This document shows, piece by piece, positions 8,052 to 15,384 of a stretch of DNA of 16,292 nucleotides. Source of the stretch: Gammaproteobacteria bacterium (lineage in GTDB: Bacteria > Pseudomonadota > Gammaproteobacteria > Pseudomonadales > Halieaceae); NCBI GenBank assembly GCA_002748505.1, contig PDSN01000135.1:1-16292 (forward strand). Reading direction: 5' to 3'. Every line of letters begins with the position of its first letter. Within the stretch, counting starts at the first letter, position 1. The notes under the pieces are model-generated. The model was given only the letters and a program-made list of their open reading frames with translations, did no database searches and was not told the origin of the DNA. Made by a program: the position numbers and the translations under genes.

Positions 8052-10178
8052 CTAAAAATTCAGCTCATAACTCAAAGACACGGTACGACCGCGACCGGAG
8101 AAATAACGATCATCGCGATTTTGGTACTGGGAGTACAGCGTTTCATATTCCTTATCCAACAGGTTCTGAATACCCAGACCAAAGGTTCCCACGCGACTAT
8201 CATAGGCCAGGCTCAGATCAACCAGGGTAAAGCCTTCAAATACAGCACGCTCGTCCGTGGCGGCGCGAAGGCCCTTTTGGGTGCGATCTTCCAGTCTGGA
8301 AATCTGTAATTTACCGCTAACAGCACCCCAGTTCCCCATGGCAAAGACATTGAGTCGATCCGGCGCCTGGTTATTGTGGGACATATCGGTATCGACAGAG
8401 CCATCACCATCGGCATCGTACTGGCCTTCCACGTGAGCATAGTTCATACCGAGCATGAGCTGGTTGGAAACCTCATAGCTGACAATAATGTCATAACCTT
8501 CTATTTCCTGCTTCTCGCGCTTTACCACATAGATGCCATTGTCGTCTTTAAGACGCGAACCCAGATCGGTGTCAGACCAGTAGTAGGACAGCTGGGCGCT
8601 CCAACCGTAGGCGTCATAGTTCAGGCCGATTTCCTTGTTTTCAGTAATCACCGGCTCCAGATCGATAAAATCATCGACATCCAGACCGGGAACATCAATG
8701 GCGCGCAGAATACGACCCACATCCGCCATATCAAAACCTTCCGCATAAGACGCGTACACAGCCAGAGCATCGGTAAGGTTGTAGACCACACCCACATTGC
8801 TCAGCAGCTCTTTGTAATCGGGCTCACCGCCCTGAACGAAGGTGCTGTTTTCTGAGGGCAGAGTGACAAAATCGTCCACATCCAGGGTTGCGTTTTCATG
8901 GCGCAGACCCGCCGCCAAAAGTAAATTGTCACCCACCTTATATTCGAGCTGCATAAACGGCGACACGGCAATCAGGTTCATTTTAGGAACCCAGACACGC
9001 CCGGTCACAGGAAGCGTCTGCATGCTTTCATCCGTTGCATAGTCCAACCCGAACATGGTGCGCAAGCCGTCAATCCCTGCGAGAACCCTGTACTCATAAG
9101 ACAGCTTGATACCGAATTTCTCGGATTCAATTTGAGACTGATCGAGGATCGCAGGACCTCCGGGTGTCAAAGCCCAGCGACGATTTATCGAGCCTTCAAA
9201 CAGCGCTTCATAATCCTGAAAGTACAACTGAGCCAATAATTTGCCGCCGAACAGGTCATCGTGACTGTAATCTAAAGAGAGGGTCGCAACATCGTTTTTG
9301 GCGGGCTCGCCGTAAATGTCGCTGGTATCATTGCGCCTGCTGGTTGCGTAGATGCCTGCATCACGATCCCCAGGAACGTTTTCCAGCTTGCCGTTATTTT
9401 CCAGCTCGTAATCATTCAGCATCAGCTGGATGCGCTGTGCGTCAGTAATACTGTAGCCAAGCTTTGCATAGAAATCCCGAGACTCGGAATCCTGCAACTC
9501 ACCCTGGGCGGTTCGATACCCAATGCGACGATTATCCGCATCGTAGAAAATACCGCGCTCGTGCCAGGCCACTCCAACCACCGCGTCCAGATCACCGGAG
9601 ACGATATCACCAATATAGGTGAGTTTGTGGCCCATGGAATTACCATCGAATTTGTCATTGCTGGTCATGCGCGCTTTGACAGTGTTATTCCATTCGCCCC
9701 CGCCCTGTGCGCTGCGTGTAATCAGGTTGACGACGCCGCCAGTAGCACCGATACCCTGTACGGCATTGGCACCCTGGATGACCTCAATACGCTCCAGAAA
9801 ATCGCTGTCTATGGTAAAGCCATCGCGCAGGCCGTCGCGCAGGGAATTGTGCTGGGGAACACCGTCGATCATTAACAGCGCATTTTTACCACGCAGGGTT
9901 TCCGCGCCGCCGGACATCTTCTGTGAACTCGGTGCAAAACCCGGCACTGTGCGGCTCAGAATGCCGGTAACCGTATCATCCACCGCCGACTGCAAGGTAA
10001 TCAGCTCTTCATCGACAATGGAAACCGTATTGGGAATGGTGGATTCAGGCTTGGCCATACGACTGGCGGTAACAATCACTTCCTCTACAACAGCTTCCTG
10101 CGGTTGCGCCATGGCGATAGTCGGTATCGAAGCAAAGGTCAGTAAAACGGGGGTTACACAAATCGTGCGCTTTGGCAT
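8052..10178 (-). CDS. TonB-dependent siderophore receptor (IutA-like)
   Basis: Outer-membrane gated channel importing a ferric siderophore using TonB-ExbBD energy. The 708-residue protein has a signal peptide MPKRTICVTPVLLTF... ending at AMA-QPQ (about residue 24). A TonB box EEVIVTA follows (32-38), then a plug domain with LRGKNALLMIDGVPQ (95-109), ERIEVIQGANAV (129-140) and GGVVNLITR (147-155). A 22-strand-type beta barrel ends in ELNF with the usual terminal Phe. Barrel segments such as YASYAEGF and the plug-end motifs recall hydroxamate receptors of the IutA group; this is resemblance only. The frame extends to 10226, but ATG 10176-10178 starts directly at the signal peptide with GGAGAG 7 nt upstream, so it was chosen. 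The iron role is supported by the Fur box and promoter upstream. No siderophore-synthesis or tonB gene is in the window. Confidence 0.9.
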   Translation of the reverse strand: MPKRTICVTPVLLTFASIPTIAMAQPQEAVVEEVIVTASRMAKPESTIPNTVSIVDEELITLQSAVDDTVTGILSRTVPGFAPSSQKMSGGAETLRGKNALLMIDGVPQHNSLRDGLRDGFTIDSDFLERIEVIQGANAVQGIGATGGVVNLITRSAQGGGEWNNTVKARMTSNDKFDGNSMGHKLTYIGDIVSGDLDAVVGVAWHERGIFYDADNRRIGYRTAQGELQDSESRDFYAKLGYSITDAQRIQLMLNDYELENNGKLENVPGDRDAGIYATSRRNDTSDIYGEPAKNDVATLSLDYSHDDLFGGKLLAQLYFQDYEALFEGSINRRWALTPGGPAILDQSQIESEKFGIKLSYEYRVLAGIDGLRTMFGLDYATDESMQTLPVTGRVWVPKMNLIAVSPFMQLEYKVGDNLLLAAGLRHENATLDVDDFVTLPSENSTFVQGGEPDYKELLSNVGVVYNLTDALAVYASYAEGFDMADVGRILRAIDVPGLDVDDFIDLEPVITENKEIGLNYDAYGWSAQLSYYWSDTDLGSRLKDDNGIYVVKREKQEIEGYDIIVSYEVSNQLMLGMNYAHVEGQYDADGDGSVDTDMSHNNQAPDRLNVFAMGNWGAVSGKLQISRLEDRTQKGLRAATDERAVFEGFTLVDLSLAYDSRVGTFGLGIQNLLDKEYETLYSQYQNRDDRYFSGRGRTVSLSYELNF

Positions 10179-10206
10179 CGGCGATCTCTCCATAGGAATA
10201 CAATAG

Positions 10207-10218
10207 CGCCACGTGGCG
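10207..10218. repeat. 12-bp perfect palindrome in the receptor leader
   Basis: CGCCACGTGGCG reads the same on both strands. The right arm can instead pair with GCCAC at 10222-10226 (GTGGC-ggaa-GCCAC), giving two mutually exclusive hairpins within the predicted 54-nt leader of the TonB-receptor mRNA, about 30 nt before the start codon. Confidence 0.5.
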
Positions 10219-10238
10219 GAAGCCACATCAGCAGAGGG

Positions 10239-10267
10239 ATTGTGTCATACCAGCGATAGACTGACAA
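10239..10267 (-). promoter_or_regulatory. Predicted sigma-70 promoter of the TonB receptor gene
   Basis: On the minus strand TTGTCA (10262-10267, 5/6 to the -35 consensus) is followed after 17 nt by CACAAT (10239-10244, 4/6), which is preceded by TGA as an extended -10. Transcription would start near 10232, giving a leader of about 54 nt. The -35 lies inside the Fur box, as is usual for Fur-repressed genes. Confidence 0.6.
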
Positions 10268-10281
10268 CGATTCTCATTCCC
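10263..10281 (-). promoter_or_regulatory. Fur box
   Basis: Read on the minus strand, GGGAATGAGAATCGTTGTC matches the classical 19-bp Fur consensus GATAATGATAATCATTATC at 14 of 19 positions, counted by eye. It overlaps the -35 of the receptor promoter, about 85 bp before the start codon. Binding of iron-loaded Fur here should repress the receptor when iron is plentiful. Confidence 0.7.
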
Positions 10282-10571
10282 CTTATCGCCGGCACCAGAG
10301 TTAAGCAGCAGTGATGCGCGAAAAAAATCCCGCGCCAACAGTACCTAAAAGGCCACGCGGCCGCTCACCGCACCGCCATAGCGGGGGGCTGTCAGCCGAA
10401 TACAAAGAGTTCAATACGCTTGCCAAAACGCTCGGCAGCAAACTAAAGCTGTTGGGCTCGCGAGCAAAGAGCGGTCATTCTCCCTGTATTCTATGTGTCA
10501 TTGTTCTTCCTATACTTTGAAACCTGTTGTATGCTCATCCGCTGATCCGGCAAATAATCGAGTAAAAAAGT
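10282..10571. other. Divergent intergenic region between receptor promoter and CNNM operon
   Basis: Together with 10179-10281 this makes a 393-bp gap between divergent genes. The part not assigned to the receptor promoter holds a 10-bp perfect palindrome GCTCGCGAGC (10456-10465). It also has a near-consensus -10 element TATACT (10511-10516) on the plus strand, without a convincing -35 at 17 nt. A short open frame (10311-10520) has no ribosome site and no recognisable similarity, so it is not called. The CNNM operon promoter probably lies in the last 100 bp. Confidence 0.4.
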
Positions 10572-11966
10572 ATGGATATGGAAATTTGGTTTCAGTTCGG
10601 GCTGTTCTGGGCTTTTGTTGCGGCATCTGGCTTCTTCTCAAGTTCCGAAACAGCATTGTTCTCCCTGAACAGTTTTCAGCTGGAGCAGATGAAGCACGAT
10701 GACAACCCGAACCTCAGTCTCGTCAAACGTCTGTTGAGCGAACCCAGGCGACTCATCGTTACCATTCTTATCTGCAACGAGTTCGTCATCGTGGCGTCGT
10801 CGGTGCTGTCGGCGTCCATCATCATCGAGACGCTGGGCCCCGAATACTCCTATCTGAACTTATTCGTGGCGGTGCCAGCGCTGTTGCTGTTTGGTGAGAT
10901 CACGCCGAAAACCCTTGCCCTCAAGCACAATATCGCCTTCGCAAGCGTACAGTCGCGGCCGATTTACCTGTGCTCGAAGGTGATCTTCCCGCTTCGCTGG
11001 ATCGTCAGGCTGGTAGCCGACCGGCTGACCACCCTGATCGTCGGCAGCGAGCTCAATCGCGGAAACATCGTCACCGAGGACATGATCAGGACCCTGACCC
11101 ACGAGGCAGAATCTGAAGGGGTGCTCGATCACCAGGAGGCGAAGTTCGTCGACCATATTTTCGAGTTCGGGTACAAACTGGTCAGCGATGTGATGACACC
11201 GCGATCGGTTATCAGTTTTATTTCAGTAGATATGCCACTGTCGGAGATTTTCAACACCATACGCAACACCCGACACGTAGCCTTTCCCGTTTACCGCGGC
11301 AGCCGGGACAATGTAATTGGCATTCTGTTCGCCCGCGACCTCCTCGGCGTCAACTCAAACCACACCGAAGGTGAAGAGCCTACCCTTGAGTCATTCTTGC
11401 GAAAACCTTATCTCGTTTCGCAAAACAAGCCCGCCATCGAGCTATTCAACTTCTTCAGAGAAAGCAAGCGCAGCTTTGCGTTGGTTGTTGACGAATTCGG
11501 CGGCATTGTAGGTCTCGTCAACATGAAAGACCTGCTCGGTCAGATCTTCGGGCGCATACGCTCCCTATCCTCAGCCGCAGCGATTCGGGACATTACCTTT
11601 GTCGAAGACAAAAATGTTTACATTCTCGATGGCGAAATTGATCTCCACGACTTCAATAGAGGTTTCGATCTAAAACTGGAGAAGGACGGTGTCCGTTCTC
11701 TCGCCGGCTACGTTCTGAATCTTCACGGCGAATTGCCAGCGGTGGATACAATCATAGAAACAAGTCATGGCAAATTCTGCGTTTTGGAAGTAGACCACAA
11801 TCGCATTCTCAAGCTGTTGTACAGCCAGGAGCCAGACGCCGAGCTGTCCACGCGCATGCTGCATGCATCGGATGAGGCAGTCGATACGGAACCTGAACCT
11901 GAAACCGAAACTGAAGCCGACACCGAAAACGAAAACAAACTCGACAAAGAACAAGGGGAGAATTAA
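10572..11966 (+). CDS. CNNM/CorC-family membrane protein with CBS pair and acidic tail
   Basis: Predicted inner-membrane protein of the HlyC/CorC (CNNM) family; relatives are linked to Mg2+/Co2+ efflux, and older annotations call them hemolysins. The 464 residues comprise a DUF21/CNNM transmembrane domain (about 5-165) and an acidic linker helix. Two CBS domains follow (about 206-262 and 275-325, the first opening DVMTPR), then a CorC_HlyC domain (about 340-418). Polar membrane residues of the ion site in studied homologues are present: SSSE (23-26), Asn69 and Glu109 in FGEITPK. The last 30 residues are Glu/Thr/Pro/Asn-rich. ATG 10572 has only GAG about 9 nt upstream; ATG 10578 is an alternative start. 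A homologous but distinct protein starts 2 bp after the stop. Confidence 0.9.
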   Translation: MDMEIWFQFGLFWAFVAASGFFSSSETALFSLNSFQLEQMKHDDNPNLSLVKRLLSEPRRLIVTILICNEFVIVASSVLSASIIIETLGPEYSYLNLFVAVPALLLFGEITPKTLALKHNIAFASVQSRPIYLCSKVIFPLRWIVRLVADRLTTLIVGSELNRGNIVTEDMIRTLTHEAESEGVLDHQEAKFVDHIFEFGYKLVSDVMTPRSVISFISVDMPLSEIFNTIRNTRHVAFPVYRGSRDNVIGILFARDLLGVNSNHTEGEEPTLESFLRKPYLVSQNKPAIELFNFFRESKRSFALVVDEFGGIVGLVNMKDLLGQIFGRIRSLSSAAAIRDITFVEDKNVYILDGEIDLHDFNRGFDLKLEKDGVRSLAGYVLNLHGELPAVDTIIETSHGKFCVLEVDHNRILKLLYSQEPDAELSTRMLHASDEAVDTEPEPETETEADTENENKLDKEQGEN

Positions 11967-11968
11967 TC

Positions 11969-13210
11969 ATGATAGAGATAATTTTCACCTTGCTGGCAAT
12001 GCTCCTCTGTCTCATGGCCGAGGGTTTCTTTTCAGGATCGGAAATCGGTGTCGTAAGCGCCGATCGTCTGCGGCTTCGCCATGAAGCGGCCAACGGCTCG
12101 AAAGGTGCGAAACTCGCCCTATCGATGCTGGAAAAACCAGAATGGCTGCTGTCAACCACTCTGGTAGGTACAAATATCGCAGTGGTTACCAACACCACCC
12201 TGGCAACCGCACTGGTTGTCGGCCTCCTTGGCACCAGCTATAGCTGGGTTGCTGTCGCGATCGTGGCGCCGATAAACTGGGTGCTGGGCGAAATCGTGCC
12301 GAAGAGTGTATTTCAACAACGCGCCAACGAAATCACGCCAAAAGCGATATTCGTACTGAAGTTCTTCTCCTACGTATTCTATCCAATACTGTTCGTGTTC
12401 AGTGTCATCACACGGATCCTGACGCGGATGGTAGGCGGCGGGGAAAGCGGTATCTTCACCCTTAGAGAGCAGCTCATCTCCATGCTGCACATGTCAGAAC
12501 CCGAGGGGGATGTGACCGTGGAGCAGGGCAAGATGATCCGCCAGATGTTCAAGTTCTCGGACACGCCAATCATACAGGCGATGGTGCCGCTGGTTAATGT
12601 GGCCGGTGTGGACAAAACCGCAAGCTGCGCGGAGGCCAGAGACATGGCCGTGCGTTCAGGTCACAACAACCTGGTGGTTATAGATCAGCGGGTGGACAAC
12701 ATCATCGGTATGATTCATACTCTGGAGTTACTGGGACTTGATGATGACACCCCGATTGAGGAGTTTATAAGTCCCGTCAAGTACGTGGGCGGCTCGAAGA
12801 GTGCGCGCGAATTGCTTGACGACCTTCGTCACCTGGACGACACCATGGCGGTGCTGGTTAACGAGTTCGGCAGCGCGCGCGGCATTGTCAGGGCTTCAGA
12901 CATCATGCAACTCATCGTCGACCAGTACCATGATGAGCAGCAACATGAGTTTGAAGACGAGGACGACTCAATCCGGAAAGTTGCCGACAATGAGTATATT
13001 GTCGACGGCGATGTCTATCTGGATCTCTTAAACGACCGCCTGGGCATCGAGATCAAAACGGGCGACTACTCGACGCTTGCAGGCTATCTTTTACAGAAGT
13101 TGCCCGATGTTCCCGGTGAGGGCGTCAGCATACAATCGCATGACATCACCTATACCATTGAACAAAGCTCTGAGCGACAAATAAAAAAGGTTCGGATAAC
13201 CCTCCCGTGA
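11969..13210 (+). CDS. Second CNNM/CorC-family membrane protein
   Basis: Same architecture as the preceding gene but clearly divergent in sequence. The 413 residues hold a DUF21/CNNM membrane domain (about 1-155) with FSGSE (21-25), Asn69 and Glu108 in LGEIVPK. A CBS pair follows (about 200-255 and 265-318), then a CorC_HlyC domain (about 335-412). VPLVNVAGVD replaces the usual MTPR start of CBS1, and the second CBS has NEFGSARGIV where the first protein has DEFGGIVGLV. An acidic stretch (EFEDEDD, 327-333) precedes the C-terminal domain. ATG 11969 has GGGGAG 8 nt upstream (11955-11960) and lies 2 bp behind its neighbour's stop, so the two are translated together. CNNM proteins dimerise, so a heterodimer is a reasonable inference. 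The transported ion is not known. Confidence 0.9.
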   Translation: MIEIIFTLLAMLLCLMAEGFFSGSEIGVVSADRLRLRHEAANGSKGAKLALSMLEKPEWLLSTTLVGTNIAVVTNTTLATALVVGLLGTSYSWVAVAIVAPINWVLGEIVPKSVFQQRANEITPKAIFVLKFFSYVFYPILFVFSVITRILTRMVGGGESGIFTLREQLISMLHMSEPEGDVTVEQGKMIRQMFKFSDTPIIQAMVPLVNVAGVDKTASCAEARDMAVRSGHNNLVVIDQRVDNIIGMIHTLELLGLDDDTPIEEFISPVKYVGGSKSARELLDDLRHLDDTMAVLVNEFGSARGIVRASDIMQLIVDQYHDEQQHEFEDEDDSIRKVADNEYIVDGDVYLDLLNDRLGIEIKTGDYSTLAGYLLQKLPDVPGEGVSIQSHDITYTIEQSSERQIKKVRITLP

Positions 13211-13285
13211 GCAGTCGTTGTTTTACCAACGGACAGGTGGAGATTCACTGTCTGCTTTCAACTCTATGATAGGAGGTAACACACC

Positions 13286-13561
13286 ATGGGTCGCGAAACT
13301 ACCCTTTTTAGCAGCAAAGAGCCCAAATCACGTGCGGACGTCGCCAGCTTCCTGCACGATCTCGCCAACCGTATCGAACAGGGTGAAATAAAGCTTCGTC
13401 GTGGCAGCGACGAAATCCGGTTCGATCTGGCGGATCAGGTAATTCTGGAGCTGAAGCTGGAAGACGAAGAGAAAAGACACAAAGGCATCAGGCACAGCTT
13501 CGAAGTCGAACTCAAGTGGTACGACGAATCAGCACACAGCGGGCCGGTTGAGCTGGGCTGA
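13286..13561 (+). CDS. Small amphi-Trp domain protein
   Basis: A 91-residue soluble, highly charged protein without signal peptide or membrane segment. It matches, from memory, the amphi-Trp domain pattern (TIGR04354-like). That pattern is a short start GRETTLFSS, a helix SRADVASFLHDLANRIEQG (about 15-33), two beta hairpins with alternating hydrophobic and charged residues (KLRRGSDEIRFDL, VILELKLEDEE), and a closing strand FEVELKW with the diagnostic Trp. The molecular function of this domain is not established. ATG 13286 follows a perfect AGGAGGT (13271-13277) at 8 nt, the strongest ribosome site in the window, suggesting higher expression than the two membrane genes. It is separated from the second CNNM gene by 75 bp without a clear terminator, so it is probably the third gene of that operon. 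Confidence 0.8.
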   Translation: MGRETTLFSSKEPKSRADVASFLHDLANRIEQGEIKLRRGSDEIRFDLADQVILELKLEDEEKRHKGIRHSFEVELKWYDESAHSGPVELG

Positions 13562-13574
13562 GAAGCCGGCGCAT

Positions 13575-13590
13575 GAGGGGGTCGCCCCTC
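13575..13590. repeat. Stem-loop after the amphi-Trp gene
   Basis: GAGGGG (13575-13580), loop GTCG, CCCCTC (13585-13590) form a 6-bp GC-rich hairpin 14 bp after the amphi-Trp stop codon. There is no U-tract after it, so it is at best a weak or Rho-assisted 3' end of the operon mRNA. Confidence 0.4.
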
Positions 13591-13605
13591 GCTGACAGAC
13601 GTTGT

Positions 13606-13649
13606 TCAGCGTGAGTCAAACGGAGCGCAGCTCTGGCAGAACACGCTGA
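13606..13649. repeat. 8-bp inverted repeat with nested hairpin
   Basis: TCAGCGTG (13606-13613) and CACGCTGA (13642-13649) are exact reverse complements. The 28-bp spacer holds a second dyad, GAGC-gca-GCTC. The whole could fold as a long two-part stem. No T-run follows on either strand. Integron attC core motifs (RYYYAAC/GTTRRRY) are not present at the ends. Confidence 0.4.
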
Positions 13650-13714
13650 CGATTGGTTGCGGTCGGCATCGTGTGGCAATTGACCTCTGGTGCGCTTGAC
13701 CCTGTTTGGCCCGT

Positions 13715-13748
13715 GCCTGATTTGATACTTGGCCTGATTTGATGCTTG
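13715..13748 (+). repeat. 17-bp tandem duplication
   Basis: GCCTGATTTGATACTTG (13715-13731) is followed immediately by GCCTGATTTGATGCTTG (13732-13748), with one mismatch. The unit occurs twice only and is noncoding. Confidence 0.85.
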
Positions 13749-13754
13749 CGAGGC

Positions 13755-13786
13755 AGGCGGGTAGTGCTTTAATCGCGTACCCGCCT
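13755..13786. repeat. 9-bp perfect inverted repeat near the permease gene end
   Basis: AGGCGGGTA (13755-13763) and TACCCGCCT (13778-13786) are separated by 14 bp. The dyad lies 32 bp beyond the stop of the minus-strand permease gene and downstream of the plus-strand CNNM operon, a natural place for a bidirectional terminator. Neither strand carries a U-tract behind the stem. Confidence 0.45.
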
Positions 13787-13817
13787 CATATGATGAACCC
13801 AACAGGCCAACACACCC

Positions 13818-15146
13818 CTACAGATCAGCTACGTATAGGAAATCATAGCCAACGTAGATAAATATGCTGCAAAGAACCAAGGTAATCAGCATGGCGGGGG
13901 TGCCCTTTCTAATCCACAAACCGGGCGTAATCGCCAGGGAGCGGTCTCCTGTTTCTCTGGCAAGGCGTTCCGAAATGGTCACAATGTACACGTTGGCGGT
14001 AGAACCTATGTGAGAGCCATTACCACCCATGCCCACACCCATCGCCAGTGCCCACCACATCACGCTGACATTGACACCTTCATTTTGCAGACCTACCAGT
14101 ACGGGGATCATGGCCGCTGTGAAGGGAATGTTATCGATTAAAGCCGACAAAATCGCAGCAACCCACAACAGCAACAGCGCCGCAAACAGGGGGTGTTCTA
14201 CGATAATGGGCTTGAACTGCTCGCCGACGATTTCCAGTAAACCAGAGTGTTCAACGCCGCCAATGACAATAAACAGGCTGATAAAAAATATTAACAGCGG
14301 TGTTTCCAATTGCTGTGTTACATGCTCCAGTTCCACCTTGCGTGACATGAACACCAGCAGCGTTAAACACGCCGCAGCCACCAGCCAGGGCTCCCAGCCG
14401 ATATGGTGATGTACGATAAAGAGCACCACCATAACCGCCATCACAAAGAGTGACTTGTGCCACAACCTTTTGTTTTTGTATTCCGCGACACGATCAAAGG
14501 TATGCTCAACCTGCGCAGTAAGTTCCTTCTTAAACAGAAATCGCAAACCAATCAAGATACCCAGCCAAGCCAGCAATACCGGTGGGCCCATGTGGATAAT
14601 AAACGTATTGAAGTCTATGCCCGCTGCAGAACCAATCATCAGGTTTGGAGGGTCACCTACCAGAGTTGCTACGCCGCCCGTGTCGGACAAAAGCGCCGCA
14701 GCTAACAAGTAGGGTATTGGTGATACACCGATGTTCCGGCAGATCATGATAATTAGAGGGCCAAAAATGATAACCGTTGTTACGTTGTCCAATAACAGAG
14801 AGATAACGGTGACCGCGGTACCAAGAAAAACGATCAGCCGCATTTGCGACCCACCGCTTTTCTTCGCCAAAAATTGAGCCAAGTGCTCAAAGCCGCCGGT
14901 GCTTATCATGATAGAAACAATTACCATCATGATGGCGAGTAAGAATACGACGTTCCAGTCGATCGCTTCCAGTGCCAGCTCTGGCGAATAAAAACCAAAA
15001 TACTGACCGGCAATGATAATTGCGCCAGCTCCTGCCATCGCAAATTTTGCGCGCTCAATACCATGAAACGGTTCGGTGAAGACACCAAGGAAGGTAAAAC
15101 AGAGAATAATCCCTGAAACCACCATACTATCGGTTAACTCAATCAT
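13818..15146 (-). CDS. ArsB/NhaD-superfamily permease (P-protein-like)
   Basis: Inner-membrane transporter of the ion transporter superfamily that includes ArsB, NhaD and the P-protein. It has 442 residues, about 11-12 hydrophobic helices and an internal two-fold repeat. Repeat 1 contains LLLDNVTTVIIFGPL (117-131) with the helix-break DNVTT, then SDTGGVATLVGDPPNLMIG (154-172). Repeat 2 contains SALIDNIPFTAAMIPVL (334-350), then GGNGSHIGSTANV (374-386). A soluble loop of about 25 residues lies near 207-232. These motifs place it with P-protein-like members rather than classical ArsB; an Na+/H+ antiporter or anion-transport role is possible and the substrate cannot be read from sequence. No arsR/arsC gene is adjacent, which argues against arsenite export. 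ATG 15144-15146 has AGGGA about 9 nt upstream. The gene is monocistronic in this window. Confidence 0.88.
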   Translation of the reverse strand: MIELTDSMVVSGIILCFTFLGVFTEPFHGIERAKFAMAGAGAIIIAGQYFGFYSPELALEAIDWNVVFLLAIMMVIVSIMISTGGFEHLAQFLAKKSGGSQMRLIVFLGTAVTVISLLLDNVTTVIIFGPLIIMICRNIGVSPIPYLLAAALLSDTGGVATLVGDPPNLMIGSAAGIDFNTFIIHMGPPVLLAWLGILIGLRFLFKKELTAQVEHTFDRVAEYKNKRLWHKSLFVMAVMVVLFIVHHHIGWEPWLVAAACLTLLVFMSRKVELEHVTQQLETPLLIFFISLFIVIGGVEHSGLLEIVGEQFKPIIVEHPLFAALLLLWVAAILSALIDNIPFTAAMIPVLVGLQNEGVNVSVMWWALAMGVGMGGNGSHIGSTANVYIVTISERLARETGDRSLAITPGLWIRKGTPAMLITLVLCSIFIYVGYDFLYVADL

Positions 15147-15337
15147 TTGTGAATCCCTGTACTTTCAATCGAAACGACCTACCGAAAAACGTCTCCGATT
15201 CCCCGCCCCGAATGGAAATCGAGGACATGTCATTTGCTTAGCAAGCCTGGCAAGCCGCTAAACAACCAGGTATTTGCGAAGGGGCTTTTTACAATTTAAA
15301 CGCTGTTGCAGAAAAGCACAGCGCCGAAAGTAAGTCG
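15147..15337 (-). other. Predicted 190-nt 5' leader of the permease mRNA
   Basis: If transcription starts near 15337, the mRNA carries about 190 nt before the start codon. It would contain a stable hairpin (15301-15323: CGCTGT/ACAGCG, one bulge, two more GC pairs, 6-nt loop), an 11-nt dyad TTGCT-T-AGCAA (15234-15244) and a direct repeat of GCAAGCC (15241-15247 and 15250-15256, plus strand). A purine/pyrimidine-biased G-rich stretch (15201-15212) lies close to the start codon. I do not recognise a known riboswitch class. Confidence 0.4.
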
Positions 15338-15343
15338 GGGCGT

Positions 15344-15371
15344 ATTATCCTCTTATTTATGATGAATTCAA
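15344..15371 (-). promoter_or_regulatory. Predicted sigma-70 promoter of the permease gene
   Basis: On the minus strand TTGAAT (15366-15371, 4/6) and GATAAT (15344-15349, 5/6) are separated by 16 nt in an AT-rich stretch that stands out from its surroundings. This is the best promoter-like pair in the 398-bp gap 15147-15544. Confidence 0.5.
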
Positions 15372-15384
15372 CGTTAATCTAATA

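Noticed and set aside
10311..10520. Open frame of 69 codons in the divergent gap
   Set aside because: GTG start without ribosome site, no recognisable family, and it overlaps the likely promoter of the CNNM operon.
13606..13649. Integron attC site
   Set aside because: The dyad lacks the RYYYAAC and GTTRRRY core ends, and no integrase or cassette array is present.
13818..15146. Arsenite efflux pump ArsB
   Set aside because: The motifs are P-protein-like and no arsR, arsC or arsA gene is near.
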